Assembly (NCBI RefSeq): GCF_900105905.1
Contig: NZ_FNSV01000005.1
Coordinates: 5,952,001 to 6,016,000, forward strand
Origin: Rhodococcus koreensis
GTDB taxonomy: Bacteria; Actinomycetota; Actinomycetes; Mycobacteriales; Mycobacteriaceae
DNA: 64,000 bases
Reading direction: 5' to 3'
Below the pieces are notes generated by a model that worked only from the letters and a program-made list of their open reading frames with translations, did no database searches and was not told the origin of the DNA. Below are positions 24,090-33,126 of this stretch, piece by piece (the stretch's first letter is position 1; each line of letters begins with the position of its first letter). Made by a program: the position numbers and the translations under genes.

Positions 24090-25055
24090 ATGCGTGCCAT
24101 TCAGGTCTCTCGTCTCGGTGGTCCCGACGTTCTCGAACTCACCGAGGTCCCCGATCCTCGGCCCGGTCCGGACGATCTGCTCGTCCGGACCGAGGCGATC
24201 GGCGTGAACTTCATCGACACCTATTTCCGGACCGGGATGTACCCGCATCCGCTGCCGTACGTTCCCGGCGACGAGGGCTCGGGTGTCGTCGAGTCGGTCG
24301 GTGCCGGGGTGCGCGGCTTCGCGCCCGGTGACCGAGTCGCGTGGTGCGGGGCAACCGGCAACTACGCCGAACGGGTGGTGGTGCCCGCCGCAGTCGCAAT
24401 CGCGGTACCGGACGGCGTACCCGCCCCGCAGGCGGCTTCTGCACTGGCGCAAGGCATGACGGCCCACTACTTGGCGTACTCGACCTACCCGGTGCAGTCC
24501 GGCGACACCGTGCTCGTCCACGCCGGGGCCGGCGGCGTCGGATTGCTGCTGACCCAACTGGCCACGAAGCTGGGCGCGCGGGTGATCACCACTGTCTCGT
24601 CGGATGTGAAGGAGAAGCTGTCGCGCGAGGCCGGCGCCGCCGAGGTGCTCCGTTACGACGACGACATCGCCACCCGCGTCCGCGAACTCACCGACGGGGA
24701 GGGCGTCGCCGTCGCCTACGACGGGGTCGGCGCGGCCACGTTCGAGGCGAGCCTCGCGTCCGTCCGGGTCCGTGGCACCCTTGCCCTCTTCGGCGCCTCG
24801 AGCGGCCTGGTACCGCCGTTCGACCCGCAACGGCTCAATCCCGCAGGGTCCCTGGTCCTCACCCGTCCCACACTCGCGCACTACATCCGCACCCGTGAGG
24901 AACTCACCTGGCGGGCAGGCGAGGTCTTCGCGGCCGTTGCGGACGGCTCGTTGCACGTTCGCGTCGGCGCGCACTACCCGCTCGAACACGCCGCCGACGC
25001 GCACCGAGACCTCGAGGCCAGAAAGACCACCGGTGCCGTCGTCCTCGTCCCCTGA
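24090..25055 (+). CDS. Quinone oxidoreductase (MDR family)
   Basis: 321 residues, matching NADPH:quinone reductase size. N-terminal GroES-like domain with EAIGVNFIDTYFRTGMYP and the GDEGSGVVESVGAGVRGFAPGDRV strand; Rossmann domain with LVHAGAGGVGLLLTQLATKLGARVI. No zinc-binding cysteines are visible. It would reduce quinones or enones with NADPH. It is divergent from the FMN monooxygenase operon across a shared 200-base control region and precedes the two PucR genes by 64 bases, so the three may be one transcript. Confidence 0.88.
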   Translation: MRAIQVSRLGGPDVLELTEVPDPRPGPDDLLVRTEAIGVNFIDTYFRTGMYPHPLPYVPGDEGSGVVESVGAGVRGFAPGDRVAWCGATGNYAERVVVPAAVAIAVPDGVPAPQAASALAQGMTAHYLAYSTYPVQSGDTVLVHAGAGGVGLLLTQLATKLGARVITTVSSDVKEKLSREAGAAEVLRYDDDIATRVRELTDGEGVAVAYDGVGAATFEASLASVRVRGTLALFGASSGLVPPFDPQRLNPAGSLVLTRPTLAHYIRTREELTWRAGEVFAAVADGSLHVRVGAHYPLEHAADAHRDLEARKTTGAVVLVP

Positions 25056-25119
25056 CCCCGAGCCATACGGACGTACAATTCTGCTGGCGATGTTCATACC
25101 CGCATCGACGGAGTGATTC

Positions 25120-26610
25120 GTGTCGAACCTGACAGTCGGCGACTTGGTGGCCATGCGGCAACTCGCGTGCAGCGTGGTGGCCGGCGCTGCCGGTACCGGC
25201 CGGATCGTGGTGTGGGCGCAGGTGTGCGAACTGCCCGACCCGTGGAACTGGCTGGGTAAGGACGACCTGTTGATGACCACCGGTATGAGCCTGCCGGCAG
25301 CGGCGGACGCACAGCGAGAGTTCGTGCGACGTCTCAGCGAGGCGGGTTTGGCCGGTCTCGCGATCGGCGACGACCTGCTCGCGCCCCCGCTGACGCAGGA
25401 CATGCTGGCCGAGGCGGACGAGCAGTGCTTCCCCGTCGTCTCGGTCGGTCATGCAACACCTTTCGTCGCGATCGGCCGTACCGTCGCCATCGCGGCCCAG
25501 AGCGTCCAGGTCAGTCGAATCGCCCGCTTGAGCCGGCTCTACGACGCCACGCAGGCGGCACCGGAGGACGAGACGTCGCTGCTCGATCGGGTGTCGGCGG
25601 AACTCGGACACCGACTCCACGTCGTGGACGTCGAACTCGGCAGCGAGGTGCTGCGCGACGCCCGTCCGCTCGGCGACGATCTCGTCGACGAACTCCGCCG
25701 CAGCGTCGGCGGCCGGCTCGACGGTCTTCCGTCGAGGGTATCGATCGACGCCGGCGCCGGGACGGTGGCGACAGCGTTCCCCCTCGCCACCCACCGCAGG
25801 TGCATGCTCGTCGCGGCCGAGCACGCCGACATCGAGGTCGACGCGTTCGTGTTGTTGCATGCGCAGAGCCTCGTCGGCGTGGAAGTGGAGCGGGTGACCC
25901 GGGAACGTGAACGCACCGATGTGGTGCGGGCGGAGCTGCTCGAGCAGATGATCACCGGATCGATCAGCGCGGAAGCTGCCACACCTCGCCTCGGACAACT
26001 GGAGTTGGCCGATACCCACTGGTGCGTCATCGGATTCGACGCATCTCACCTCCAGACGGCCCGCACGCTCATCGGGGACCGCGGAGTCCCGTACCTGTCG
26101 TGCTCGGTAGGGGACGAGGGGTACCTGATGGTCCCGAGCGCCGACGCCGACCTGACGGCGGATCTCCTCGACCGCCACATCGATGCGATGGGAATGTCAG
26201 CCCGTAACGCGACGACTCGACGGGTCCCGGACAGCGTTCGTCAAGCCCGGTGGGCTCTCCAGGCCGCGCGGGCGGCGGGCGGCGGTCTTGCCGAGTATTC
26301 GACCGCGGCCCCCCTGTTCCTTCCCCGAACCTTGACCGAGGCACATTTCGCGACGCGGGCCGTGCTGGGGAAGGTCATCGACTACGACGCGGCCAATCAC
26401 AGTGATCTCGTCGAGACGCTCGACGTATTCCTGTCCATGGATCGGAACTGGTCGGCAACCGCGGAAAAGCTTGTCATTCACCGCCAGACGCTCGGATACC
26501 GACTACGCAAGATCGAGGGCCTCACCGGCCGAAGCATGAAGAGCTCCGCAGACATCGCCGACTTCTGGATGGCGCTGATCACCCGCCGGATCAGTAGCGT
26601 CCGGGACTGA
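25120..26610 (+). CDS. PucR-family regulator, tandem copy 1
   Basis: 496 residues from GTG 25120 after ACGGAG. The N-terminal PucR (purine-catabolism-regulator-like) domain covers about residues 5-125 (LTVGDLVAMRQLACSVVAG, WNWLGKDDLLMTTGMSLP). The C-terminal PucR-type helix-turn-helix begins LVETLDVFLSMDRNWSATAEK and continues VIHRQTLGYRLRKIEGLTG. It shares the same layout and length with the next gene, 15 bases downstream. Likely a substrate-responsive activator. A GTTCA half-site about 28 bases upstream of its start may be incidental. Confidence 0.9.
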   Translation: MSNLTVGDLVAMRQLACSVVAGAAGTGRIVVWAQVCELPDPWNWLGKDDLLMTTGMSLPAAADAQREFVRRLSEAGLAGLAIGDDLLAPPLTQDMLAEADEQCFPVVSVGHATPFVAIGRTVAIAAQSVQVSRIARLSRLYDATQAAPEDETSLLDRVSAELGHRLHVVDVELGSEVLRDARPLGDDLVDELRRSVGGRLDGLPSRVSIDAGAGTVATAFPLATHRRCMLVAAEHADIEVDAFVLLHAQSLVGVEVERVTRERERTDVVRAELLEQMITGSISAEAATPRLGQLELADTHWCVIGFDASHLQTARTLIGDRGVPYLSCSVGDEGYLMVPSADADLTADLLDRHIDAMGMSARNATTRRVPDSVRQARWALQAARAAGGGLAEYSTAAPLFLPRTLTEAHFATRAVLGKVIDYDAANHSDLVETLDVFLSMDRNWSATAEKLVIHRQTLGYRLRKIEGLTGRSMKSSADIADFWMALITRRISSVRD

Positions 26611-26625
26611 GACGAGAGGAAGACG

Positions 26626-28116
26626 ATGTCGAGACTCACCGTCGGCGACCTCATCGCCATGGATCAGCTCGGGTGCGCTGCCGTCGCCGGTGTGGCGGGA
26701 CTCGATCGCCGGATCGTGTGGGCACACACCTCGGAACTCGACCCCTGGGACTGGCTGGGAGCGGACGAGCTGCTGATGACCGCCGGGTTGTGCGTGCCGC
26801 CGGACGAGCCGGCACAGTGCACGTTCGTCGAGCGCCTCCACGAAAAGGGATTGGCGGGCGTCATCATCGGTGACGACGCGACAGCGCCACCGCTCACGGC
26901 CGCGATGCTCGCTGTTGCCGACCGACTGGGTTTCCCCATCCTTCGGTGCAGCCACACCACCCCGTTCGCGGCCATCGGACGGACGGTGGCCCTGGCCAGT
27001 CAGAGTGTTCAGGTCAGCAGGGTCGCACGGCTGAGCCGACTCTACGAACACGCACGCTCGACGTCACTGGCGGAGACGAGTCTCCTTGTCCGGCTGTCCC
27101 GCGAGCTTCGCTACACGTTGCACGTCGTCGACGTCGAGTACGGCACCGAAGTTCTCCCCACCGACAATGCACTGTCCGACAAGACCATCCGCGCGTTGGC
27201 CGCGCGGGTCGCCGGAACCCTCGATCGTCTTCCCGCCCACCTCACGCTGATGGACGGTGCCGACTATGTGATGACCGCCCATGCCCTTCCCACTCACCGG
27301 AAATGCATGCTGGTGATGGAGGGAAGCCCGGCCACGGACGTCGATGCCTTCGCCCTGCTGCATGTGCGAACCCTGATCGGCGTCGAAGTCGAAAAGGTCA
27401 CCAGGGAGCGGGAGCACGCCGACGAGGCCGGTGAGGGCCTGCTGCGGAGAATTCTCGCCGGAACCGACGCCGCCGAGGCGGTGACACCACTGCTCGAACA
27501 GTTCGACCTCGCCGAACCCGAATGGACGGTGCTGAGCTTCGGAACCGACTTCCTGCCGGCAGCGCGGACGATAACCGGCGACCGGGGCGTTCCCCACGTG
27601 ACCGGCACACTCGACGAACACGCGTACATGCTGATTCCGACCGGCCGGAGCCCGGAGACCATCGACGTGCTGAGCGGCAGAACCCGGGCGATGGGAGTGT
27701 CACCCTCGGCGACCACGATCGGGCAGATCTCCGACAGCGCTCGTCAGGCGGGTTGGGCGCTGGACACCGCCCGATCGACCGGCGTACCCGTCACCCGATA
27801 CTCCACCGACGCACCACTGTTCGTGCCGCGCACCCTGACCGACGCCCGGCACGCCACCGACGCGATCCTCGGAGATCTCCTGCTGTACGACCGGGGACAC
27901 GAGTCACACCTCGTCGAGACGCTCGAAACCTTCCTCACACACAACCGAAGCTGGACGGTGACTGCCGAGCAGCTCGGAATTCACCGGCAGTCTCTTGCCT
28001 TTCGTCTCCGGAAGATCGAGTCCGTGACAGGTCGCAATCTCAAGGCGTCCTCGGACATCGCGATGCTGTGGCTGGCGCTCCGCGCCCGCGCCCACGCGAG
28101 GGCGCTGACCGACTGA
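26626..28116 (+). CDS. PucR-family regulator, tandem copy 2
   Basis: 496 residues, the same length as copy 1. PucR N-terminal domain (LTVGDLIAMDQLGCAAVAG, WDWLGADELLMTAGLCVP) and C-terminal helix-turn-helix (LVETLETFLTHNRSWTVTAEQ, IHRQSLAFRLRKIESVTG). The two are diverged paralogues that arose by tandem duplication; they may form a heteromer or sense two ligands. The 3' end is 11 bases from the convergent flavoprotein gene, with no room for a terminator. Confidence 0.9.
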   Translation: MSRLTVGDLIAMDQLGCAAVAGVAGLDRRIVWAHTSELDPWDWLGADELLMTAGLCVPPDEPAQCTFVERLHEKGLAGVIIGDDATAPPLTAAMLAVADRLGFPILRCSHTTPFAAIGRTVALASQSVQVSRVARLSRLYEHARSTSLAETSLLVRLSRELRYTLHVVDVEYGTEVLPTDNALSDKTIRALAARVAGTLDRLPAHLTLMDGADYVMTAHALPTHRKCMLVMEGSPATDVDAFALLHVRTLIGVEVEKVTREREHADEAGEGLLRRILAGTDAAEAVTPLLEQFDLAEPEWTVLSFGTDFLPAARTITGDRGVPHVTGTLDEHAYMLIPTGRSPETIDVLSGRTRAMGVSPSATTIGQISDSARQAGWALDTARSTGVPVTRYSTDAPLFVPRTLTDARHATDAILGDLLLYDRGHESHLVETLETFLTHNRSWTVTAEQLGIHRQSLAFRLRKIESVTGRNLKASSDIAMLWLALRARAHARALTD

Positions 28117-28127
28117 TTCAGGGTCTG

Positions 28128-30098
28128 TCAGACGGCGGCGGCCGCGCGCAACCCGTCGAGGACGGCCTCTTCGACGGTGCGCGGGGCGAGGCAGTCACCG
28201 ACTCCGGTGAACGGGATGCCGGTGGATTCGACGTCGGCGAGCAGGGTGTCGTTCTGCTGGTGGCCGAGGGCGAGGACGAGGCCGTCGATGCCGTCGAGGA
28301 TGATCGGTTCGCCGGTCAGGGTGTTGACCAGATACACGGTGTCGTCGTCCGCCCCGAACAGGCGGGCGTGGGGGACGATGCGCACCTTCGCTTCGGTGGC
28401 CGCGCGCAGCATCGACACCCGGGTGAACTGCTGCAGGTTCTCGCCGGCCGCGTAGCCGTTGACGCACAGGGTCACCTTGCGCCCTTCGCGGGCAAGCATT
28501 TCCGCGACCCCGAGCCCGGTCCAGTCTCCGCGCCAGTCGGCCACGACGATCTCACCCTTGGGGGTGTTGCCGCCGTTCGCGCCGATCACGTCCCACGCCT
28601 CGAGCACCGGCATGTCGCCGTCCAGTTCGAGGTGCGGCCGGTACGGGGTGGCGCCGGTCGCGATGATGACGTGGTCGGGTCGTTCCGCGGTGATCATCGC
28701 CGCATCGACCTCGACGCGGGTCTTCACGATCACCCCGTAGCGGTCGAGTTCAGACTGCAGATTGGTTGCGGCGCCGCCGAACTCGGACCGGCCGGGCAGC
28801 CTCTCGGCGAGCAGTACCTGCCCGCCGACCCGGCCGCTCGCCTCGTAGAGGGTGACCCGGTGCCCGCGCTGGGCGGCGACCACGGCGGCCTTCATCCCGG
28901 CGGGTCCGCCGCCGACGACCATGACGTCCGTCGGTTTCGGGGTGAGCACCAGCGTGCCGAACTCGCGTTCGCGTCCGGTCTCCGGTCGCTGGATGCAGGA
29001 GATCGGGTAGCCGGATTGGAAGTGGCCGATGCACGCCTGGTTGCAGCCGATGCAGGCCCGGATGTCGTCCGGCCGCTCGGCGAGGGCCTTGGCCGGCATG
29101 TCCGGGTCGCAGATCAGGGCTCGGGTCATCGCGCAGGCGTCGGCCTGACCCTTGGCGACGACGATCTCGGCTTCCTGCGGTTGGTTGATCCGTCCGGCGA
29201 CGAGCACCGGAATCGACACCGCCGCCTTGATCTTCGCCGCGGCGGGCGCGGTGTAGGCGGCCTCCTCGCTCATCGGCGGAACGATGTGCATGGACCCGGA
29301 CCGACTCGCGGACGTGCCCTCGGTGACGTTCAGGAAGTCCAGCAGCCCGTCCGCGTCGAGCCGTCGGCAGACCTCGACGATGTCGGTGGGTTCGTCCTCC
29401 ACCGAGGAGTGCTCGATGCCGGACACGCGGACGCCGACCGCGAATCCCGATCCGACCGCCTCGCGGACTGCGGCGATGATCTCGCGCAGAAACCGCATCC
29501 GATTGTCGAGGTCGCCACCGTACTGGTCGGTGCGCAGGTTCAGTTCGGGGTTGAGGAACTGGGCGGGCAGGTAGCCGTGGCTGGCCACGATCTCGACACC
29601 GTCGAGTCCGGCCTGCCGGAGCCGGCGCGCCCCGGCCGCGTATCCGGCGACGACCTCGGCGATCATCGCCTGGGACATCGGCCGCGGCATGACCCGGAAT
29701 CGTTCGTTCGGCACGGCCGACGGGGCGTACGCGACCGGAAGTGCACCGTCCTGGGATTCCATGATCTCCCGGCCCGGGTGGAACACCTGACCGAACAGCG
29801 CGCACCCGTGCTCGTGGACGGCGTCGGCGACGCGCCGGTAGCCCTCGATGCAGCTGTCGTCGGTGGCCATGAGGACGTGGTACGTGTACCGCGCGGTCTC
29901 GTGGATCCCGGCGACCTGCATGACGATCAGTCCGGCGCCGCCGGCCGCCCGGGCGCGATGGTATTCGACGAGCTGGTCGGTGACCGCGCCGTCGTGCACC
30001 ATCACGGTGTCGTGCCCGGAGGAGAAGATCCGGTTCTTGAGGGTGACGTCGCCGACCTGCAGGGGGGAGAACAGCGTCGGAAAGAGGGTCTCAGACAT
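28128..30098 (-). CDS. Old Yellow Enzyme-type Fe-S flavoprotein (dienoyl-CoA reductase / TMADH group)
   Basis: 656 residues. An FMN-binding TIM barrel (about 1-340; VASHGYLPAQFLNPELNLR with the active-site His174) is followed by a 4Fe-4S site Cys349-x2-Cys352-x3-Cys356-x11-Cys368, then an FAD/NAD(P) domain with MVVGGGPAGMKAAVVAA near 396. This cysteine spacing is that of 2,4-dienoyl-CoA reductase; trimethylamine dehydrogenase and N-methyl-proline-type demethylases share the architecture. It is downstream of the Rid protein on the minus strand (36 bases). Demethylase or enoate reductase cannot be separated by eye. Confidence 0.9.
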   Translation of the reverse strand: MSETLFPTLFSPLQVGDVTLKNRIFSSGHDTVMVHDGAVTDQLVEYHRARAAGGAGLIVMQVAGIHETARYTYHVLMATDDSCIEGYRRVADAVHEHGCALFGQVFHPGREIMESQDGALPVAYAPSAVPNERFRVMPRPMSQAMIAEVVAGYAAGARRLRQAGLDGVEIVASHGYLPAQFLNPELNLRTDQYGGDLDNRMRFLREIIAAVREAVGSGFAVGVRVSGIEHSSVEDEPTDIVEVCRRLDADGLLDFLNVTEGTSASRSGSMHIVPPMSEEAAYTAPAAAKIKAAVSIPVLVAGRINQPQEAEIVVAKGQADACAMTRALICDPDMPAKALAERPDDIRACIGCNQACIGHFQSGYPISCIQRPETGREREFGTLVLTPKPTDVMVVGGGPAGMKAAVVAAQRGHRVTLYEASGRVGGQVLLAERLPGRSEFGGAATNLQSELDRYGVIVKTRVEVDAAMITAERPDHVIIATGATPYRPHLELDGDMPVLEAWDVIGANGGNTPKGEIVVADWRGDWTGLGVAEMLAREGRKVTLCVNGYAAGENLQQFTRVSMLRAATEAKVRIVPHARLFGADDDTVYLVNTLTGEPIILDGIDGLVLALGHQQNDTLLADVESTGIPFTGVGDCLAPRTVEEAVLDGLRAAAAV

Positions 30099-30134
30099 GG
30101 AAATCCCAGTTCTGTACTGGTGGTGGAAGGGTGG

Positions 30135-30563
30135 CTAGCTGGCGTCGGTGTCGGCGAGGACTCGCTGGGCACCGGCCACGGCGACGGCGTCCGCTTCGAA
30201 GAGCATGCCCTCGACGAGGAACGAGTTCTGCACCGCGGTCACGGCGGGATACGGGGCGGAGAAGAACTCGGCGCGAACCTTCTTGAACGTGTCGAAGTCG
30301 TCGCGGTCGCCCAGGTAGGCGGTCAGCTTGACCACCGACGACATCGACGCGCCGTGCTGGGTCAGGATCTTCTCGATGTTGCGGAACACCTGGCGGGCCT
30401 GCGCCTCGAAGCCGCCGTCGACGAGGTTGCCCGCGTCGTCGTAGCCGGCCTGACCGGACGTGAACACCAGGTCCCCGGCCTTGGCGCCCTGGCTGTACTG
30501 GGCGGACTGCGCCCAGGTGAAGGGGGCGGGGCGGGTTTCGACGATGTTCTCGGTGGTCGTCAT
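30135..30563 (-). CDS. Rid-family protein lacking the RidA arginine
   Basis: 142 residues from the ATG at 30563, after GAGAGG. Family segments: YSQGAKAGDLVFTSGQAG, QARQVFRNIEKILTQHGASMSSVVKLTAYL and the C-terminal strand FEADAVAVAG. In true RidA the PAR(S/T) motif holds an arginine that binds the carboxylate of 2-aminoacrylate; here the segment reads YPAVTAV, so the imine-deaminase activity of RidA is not expected. Other Rid subgroups act in degradation pathways of aromatic or amine compounds. It is upstream of the Fe-S flavoprotein and probably co-transcribed with it. Confidence 0.88.
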   Translation of the reverse strand: MTTTENIVETRPAPFTWAQSAQYSQGAKAGDLVFTSGQAGYDDAGNLVDGGFEAQARQVFRNIEKILTQHGASMSSVVKLTAYLGDRDDFDTFKKVRAEFFSAPYPAVTAVQNSFLVEGMLFEADAVAVAGAQRVLADTDAS

Positions 30564-30719
30564 GGTGATCCTCTCGGTAGACGTCCCGGGAGTACGGGAC
30601 CGCGGTGGCTGACGAGAGGGAACGCTATGGCACGGCTCACCAGGGCGTAACCGTACTGTTGGACAAACCCGTATCACCGCTTTAGTCAGGCGTACGTGTT
30701 TCCGCGTCCTGTGCGGGCC

Positions 30720-31415
30720 CTACCCGCCCTCGCGCAGCAGCGCGACGTCGGACACCATCCGAATGTGATCGGCCATCGCACGGGAGGCGCCCGCGGAGTC
30801 CCGGTCGCGAATCGCCGTCGCAATGCGACGGTGCCCTTCGAGCGAGGCCCGCGGGCGTTCGGCCTGGGAGAGGGATTCGATCCGGGTCTCCCGGATCAGC
30901 CCGGAGATCTCGTGCATCAGCTTGGCCAGCAGTGACGAGTGCGCCGCGACGGTGATGGCCTCGTGGAACTGCTCGTCGCCGACGACGCCGCGATCGCCCG
31001 CGGCGATCTCGGACTCCATCGTCGCGAGGGCGGAATCGATCGCCGCCATCTCCGCGTCGGTCCGGCGCTCGGCGGCGAGCCCGGCAAGTTTGACCTCGAG
31101 TGCCTCGCGGGCCTCGATCACCTCGGGCAGGCGATCGGCGTGTTCCCGCAGGGCCTTGACCGCGCGTTCCTCGATGGGCTGTCGGACGAGGACGGCGCCG
31201 TCGCCGTGCCGCACCGACACCACGCCCTGCACCTCGAGGGCGACGAGGGCCTGACTCAGGGACGCGCGGGACACCCCCAGTTGAGCTGCGAGTTCGCGCT
31301 CGGCGGGGAGGCGGTCGCCCGGCGTCATCTCGTGTTCGGCGATGTGGGCGCAGAGTTGCTCGACGATCACCTCGTACAGCCGCGGTCGCGCTACCGGACG
31401 CAGTTGCTCAGCCAC
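30720..31415 (-). CDS. FadR-type GntR regulator
   Basis: 231 residues from GTG 31415; GTGs further upstream are possible. N-terminal winged helix (GDRLPAERELAAQLGVSRASLSQALVALEVQGVV) and a C-terminal FCD domain with the metal-binding aspartate and histidines (EQFHEAITVAAHSSLL, MADHIRMV). It is divergent from the MatC-like carrier gene, whose promoter contains a TGGC-TAG-GCCA palindrome that recurs before the CoA-transferase gene. It likely controls that group and itself; ligand perhaps malonate or another dicarboxylate. Confidence 0.88.
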   Translation of the reverse strand: MAEQLRPVARPRLYEVIVEQLCAHIAEHEMTPGDRLPAERELAAQLGVSRASLSQALVALEVQGVVSVRHGDGAVLVRQPIEERAVKALREHADRLPEVIEAREALEVKLAGLAAERRTDAEMAAIDSALATMESEIAAGDRGVVGDEQFHEAITVAAHSSLLAKLMHEISGLIRETRIESLSQAERPRASLEGHRRIATAIRDRDSAGASRAMADHIRMVSDVALLREGG

Positions 31416-31493
31416 TGGGCCACCCACTCTCCATTCCACTGAAACTACTCCACGGTATCTCCCGGAGGCGGGTAACCGCACGCACAGTTGCTG

Positions 31494-31546
31494 TTGACAG
31501 TGATCCACAACACTGCTTCGATGAAGTGGCTAGGCCAATTTGCCAC
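31494..31546 (+). promoter_or_regulatory. Promoter and putative GntR operator before the dicarboxylate carrier
   Basis: TTGACA (31494-31499) - 17 bases - TTCGAT (31517-31522), then TGGC-TAG-GCCA at 31527-31537, within a wider GTGGC...GCCAC (31526-31546). The operator lies just past the -10, where binding would block initiation. Confidence 0.6.
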
Positions 31547-31608
31547 TGAGTCAATTCTCGGAGCGTCGGCCGGTACCAGTTGCCACTGCCACAGAACCGG
31601 AGACTTTC

Positions 31609-32973
31609 ATGTCGACCGAGTTGATCCCCATCCTCGCGCTTGCCGTCATGTTCCTGGCGGCGACCGTGCTGCCCGTGAACATGGGCGCCCTCGGCTTCGT
31701 TGCCGCCTTCTTCGTCGGCACCCTGTCGCTGCACATGAGCAGCGACGACATCATCGCCGGATTCCCCAGCAGCCTGTTCCTCACGCTGGTCGGCATCACC
31801 TACCTCTTCGCGATCGCCCAGAACAACGGCACCGTCGACCTGATGGTCCGCGGGGCGGTCCGGCTGGTCCGCGGTCGTGTCGCCCTGATCCCCTGGGTGA
31901 TGTTCGGGATCACGGCGGTCCTCACCGCGATCGGTGCGCTCGGCCCCGCCGCCGTGGCGATCGTCGCGCCGATCGCTCTCGGCTTCGCCGCGCGGTACAA
32001 GATCAACGCCCTCCTGATGGGCATGATGGTCGTGCACGGGGCCCAGGCCGGCGGATTCTCGCCGATCAGCATCTACGGCGTCACGGTCAACGACATCGCG
32101 TCCAAGGCAGGACTGACCAACAGTCCGCTGACCCTCTTCCTCGGAAGTCTCCTGTTCAACGCCGCGATCGGGGTACTGCTGTTCGTGTTCCTCGGCGGGC
32201 GGGACCTGATCGGGCGCAGCGTGCACGACGACGGTGTCGAGGAGACGGCGGGAACCGGTGCCGGCGGCTCGGGCGGTGGAGCGCCGACGACCGGCGGCGA
32301 CGCGGGGTCGGGCGGGGCCACCGCCACCAAGGTGCGTCCGGCGCAGACCCTCGCGGGCTCACCTGCGCGCCCCGGCGTCACGTTCGATCAGGCCCTCACT
32401 CTGGTGGGTCTCGCCGCGCTCGCCGTGTTCTCGCTGATCCTCGATCTCGACGTGGGATTCATCTCGATGACGGTGGCCGTCGTCCTGGCGCTCGCCTCGC
32501 CGAAGGCGCAGAAGGGTGCGATCGCGCAGATCAGCTGGTCGACGGTGCTGCTGATCGGCGGCGTCCTCACCTTCGTGGGCGTCCTGCAGGAGGCGGGCAC
32601 CGTCGAGTACGTCGGCAACGCGGTCGCGAGTCTGGGCATGCCGCTCCTCGTCGCCCTGCTCCTCTGCTACATCGGGGCCATCGTCTCCGCCTTCGCCTCG
32701 TCCACGGCGATCCTGGGCGCGACGATTCCGCTGGCGGTGCCGTTCCTTCTCGCCGGTGAGGTGGGTGCGGTGGGTGTCATCGTCGCGCTCGCCATCTCCT
32801 CGACCATCGTCGACGTCAGCCCGTTCTCGACCAACGGAGCGCTGGTCCTCGCGAACGCGCAGAACGTCGATCGAGACCGGTTCTACAAGCAGATCCTGAA
32901 GTACAGCGCCCTCGTCGTTGCCATCGGGCCGCTCGCGGCCTGGGCGATTCTCGTGGTGCCCGGCTGGCTCTGA
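31609..32973 (+). CDS. MatC-like dicarboxylate carrier (ion transporter superfamily)
   Basis: 454 residues. The N-terminal 150 residues (IPILALAVMFLAATVLPVNMGALGF, ISIYGVTVNDIASKAG) resemble the dicarboxylate carrier MatC domain. Around ten membrane segments are expected, split by a polar linker rich in Gly, Ala and Thr (about residues 205-250). The second half has FASSTAILGATIPLAVPF and SSTIVDVSPFSTNGAL, the repeat motif of this superfamily. With the GntR regulator and the two CoA enzymes that follow, it probably imports malonate or a related dicarboxylate. Confidence 0.82.
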   Translation: MSTELIPILALAVMFLAATVLPVNMGALGFVAAFFVGTLSLHMSSDDIIAGFPSSLFLTLVGITYLFAIAQNNGTVDLMVRGAVRLVRGRVALIPWVMFGITAVLTAIGALGPAAVAIVAPIALGFAARYKINALLMGMMVVHGAQAGGFSPISIYGVTVNDIASKAGLTNSPLTLFLGSLLFNAAIGVLLFVFLGGRDLIGRSVHDDGVEETAGTGAGGSGGGAPTTGGDAGSGGATATKVRPAQTLAGSPARPGVTFDQALTLVGLAALAVFSLILDLDVGFISMTVAVVLALASPKAQKGAIAQISWSTVLLIGGVLTFVGVLQEAGTVEYVGNAVASLGMPLLVALLLCYIGAIVSAFASSTAILGATIPLAVPFLLAGEVGAVGVIVALAISSTIVDVSPFSTNGALVLANAQNVDRDRFYKQILKYSALVVAIGPLAAWAILVVPGWL

Positions 32974-33019
32974 CCGCCGGCGGGTAGGCGTCCGGCCCGC
33001 CACCTCGAAAACTCGGCTC

Positions 33020-33063
33020 TTGACATCGGTCGAATCAGATGTTTCATTTAATTGGCTAGTCCA
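33020..33063 (+). promoter_or_regulatory. Promoter and putative GntR operator before the CoA-transferase
   Basis: TTGACA (33020-33025) - 17 bases - TTCATT (33043-33048), then TGGCTAGTCCA (33053-33063). Layout and sequence parallel the carrier promoter at 31494-31546, so the carrier and enzyme genes appear to be separate transcripts under one regulator. Confidence 0.6.
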
Positions 33064-33126
33064 CTAGGTCACCGAACCAACAGTCCAGCTATCGCGGCTC
33101 TCGCCAGGAAGTAACGGTGGTTTCAC

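Noticed and set aside
27522..30650. A 1,042-codon open frame on the plus strand
   Set aside because: It overlaps PucR copy 2 and then runs antisense to the Fe-S flavoprotein and Rid genes, whose motifs are clear. Its Arg/Gly/Val/Asp-rich translation is typical of shadow frames in high-GC DNA.
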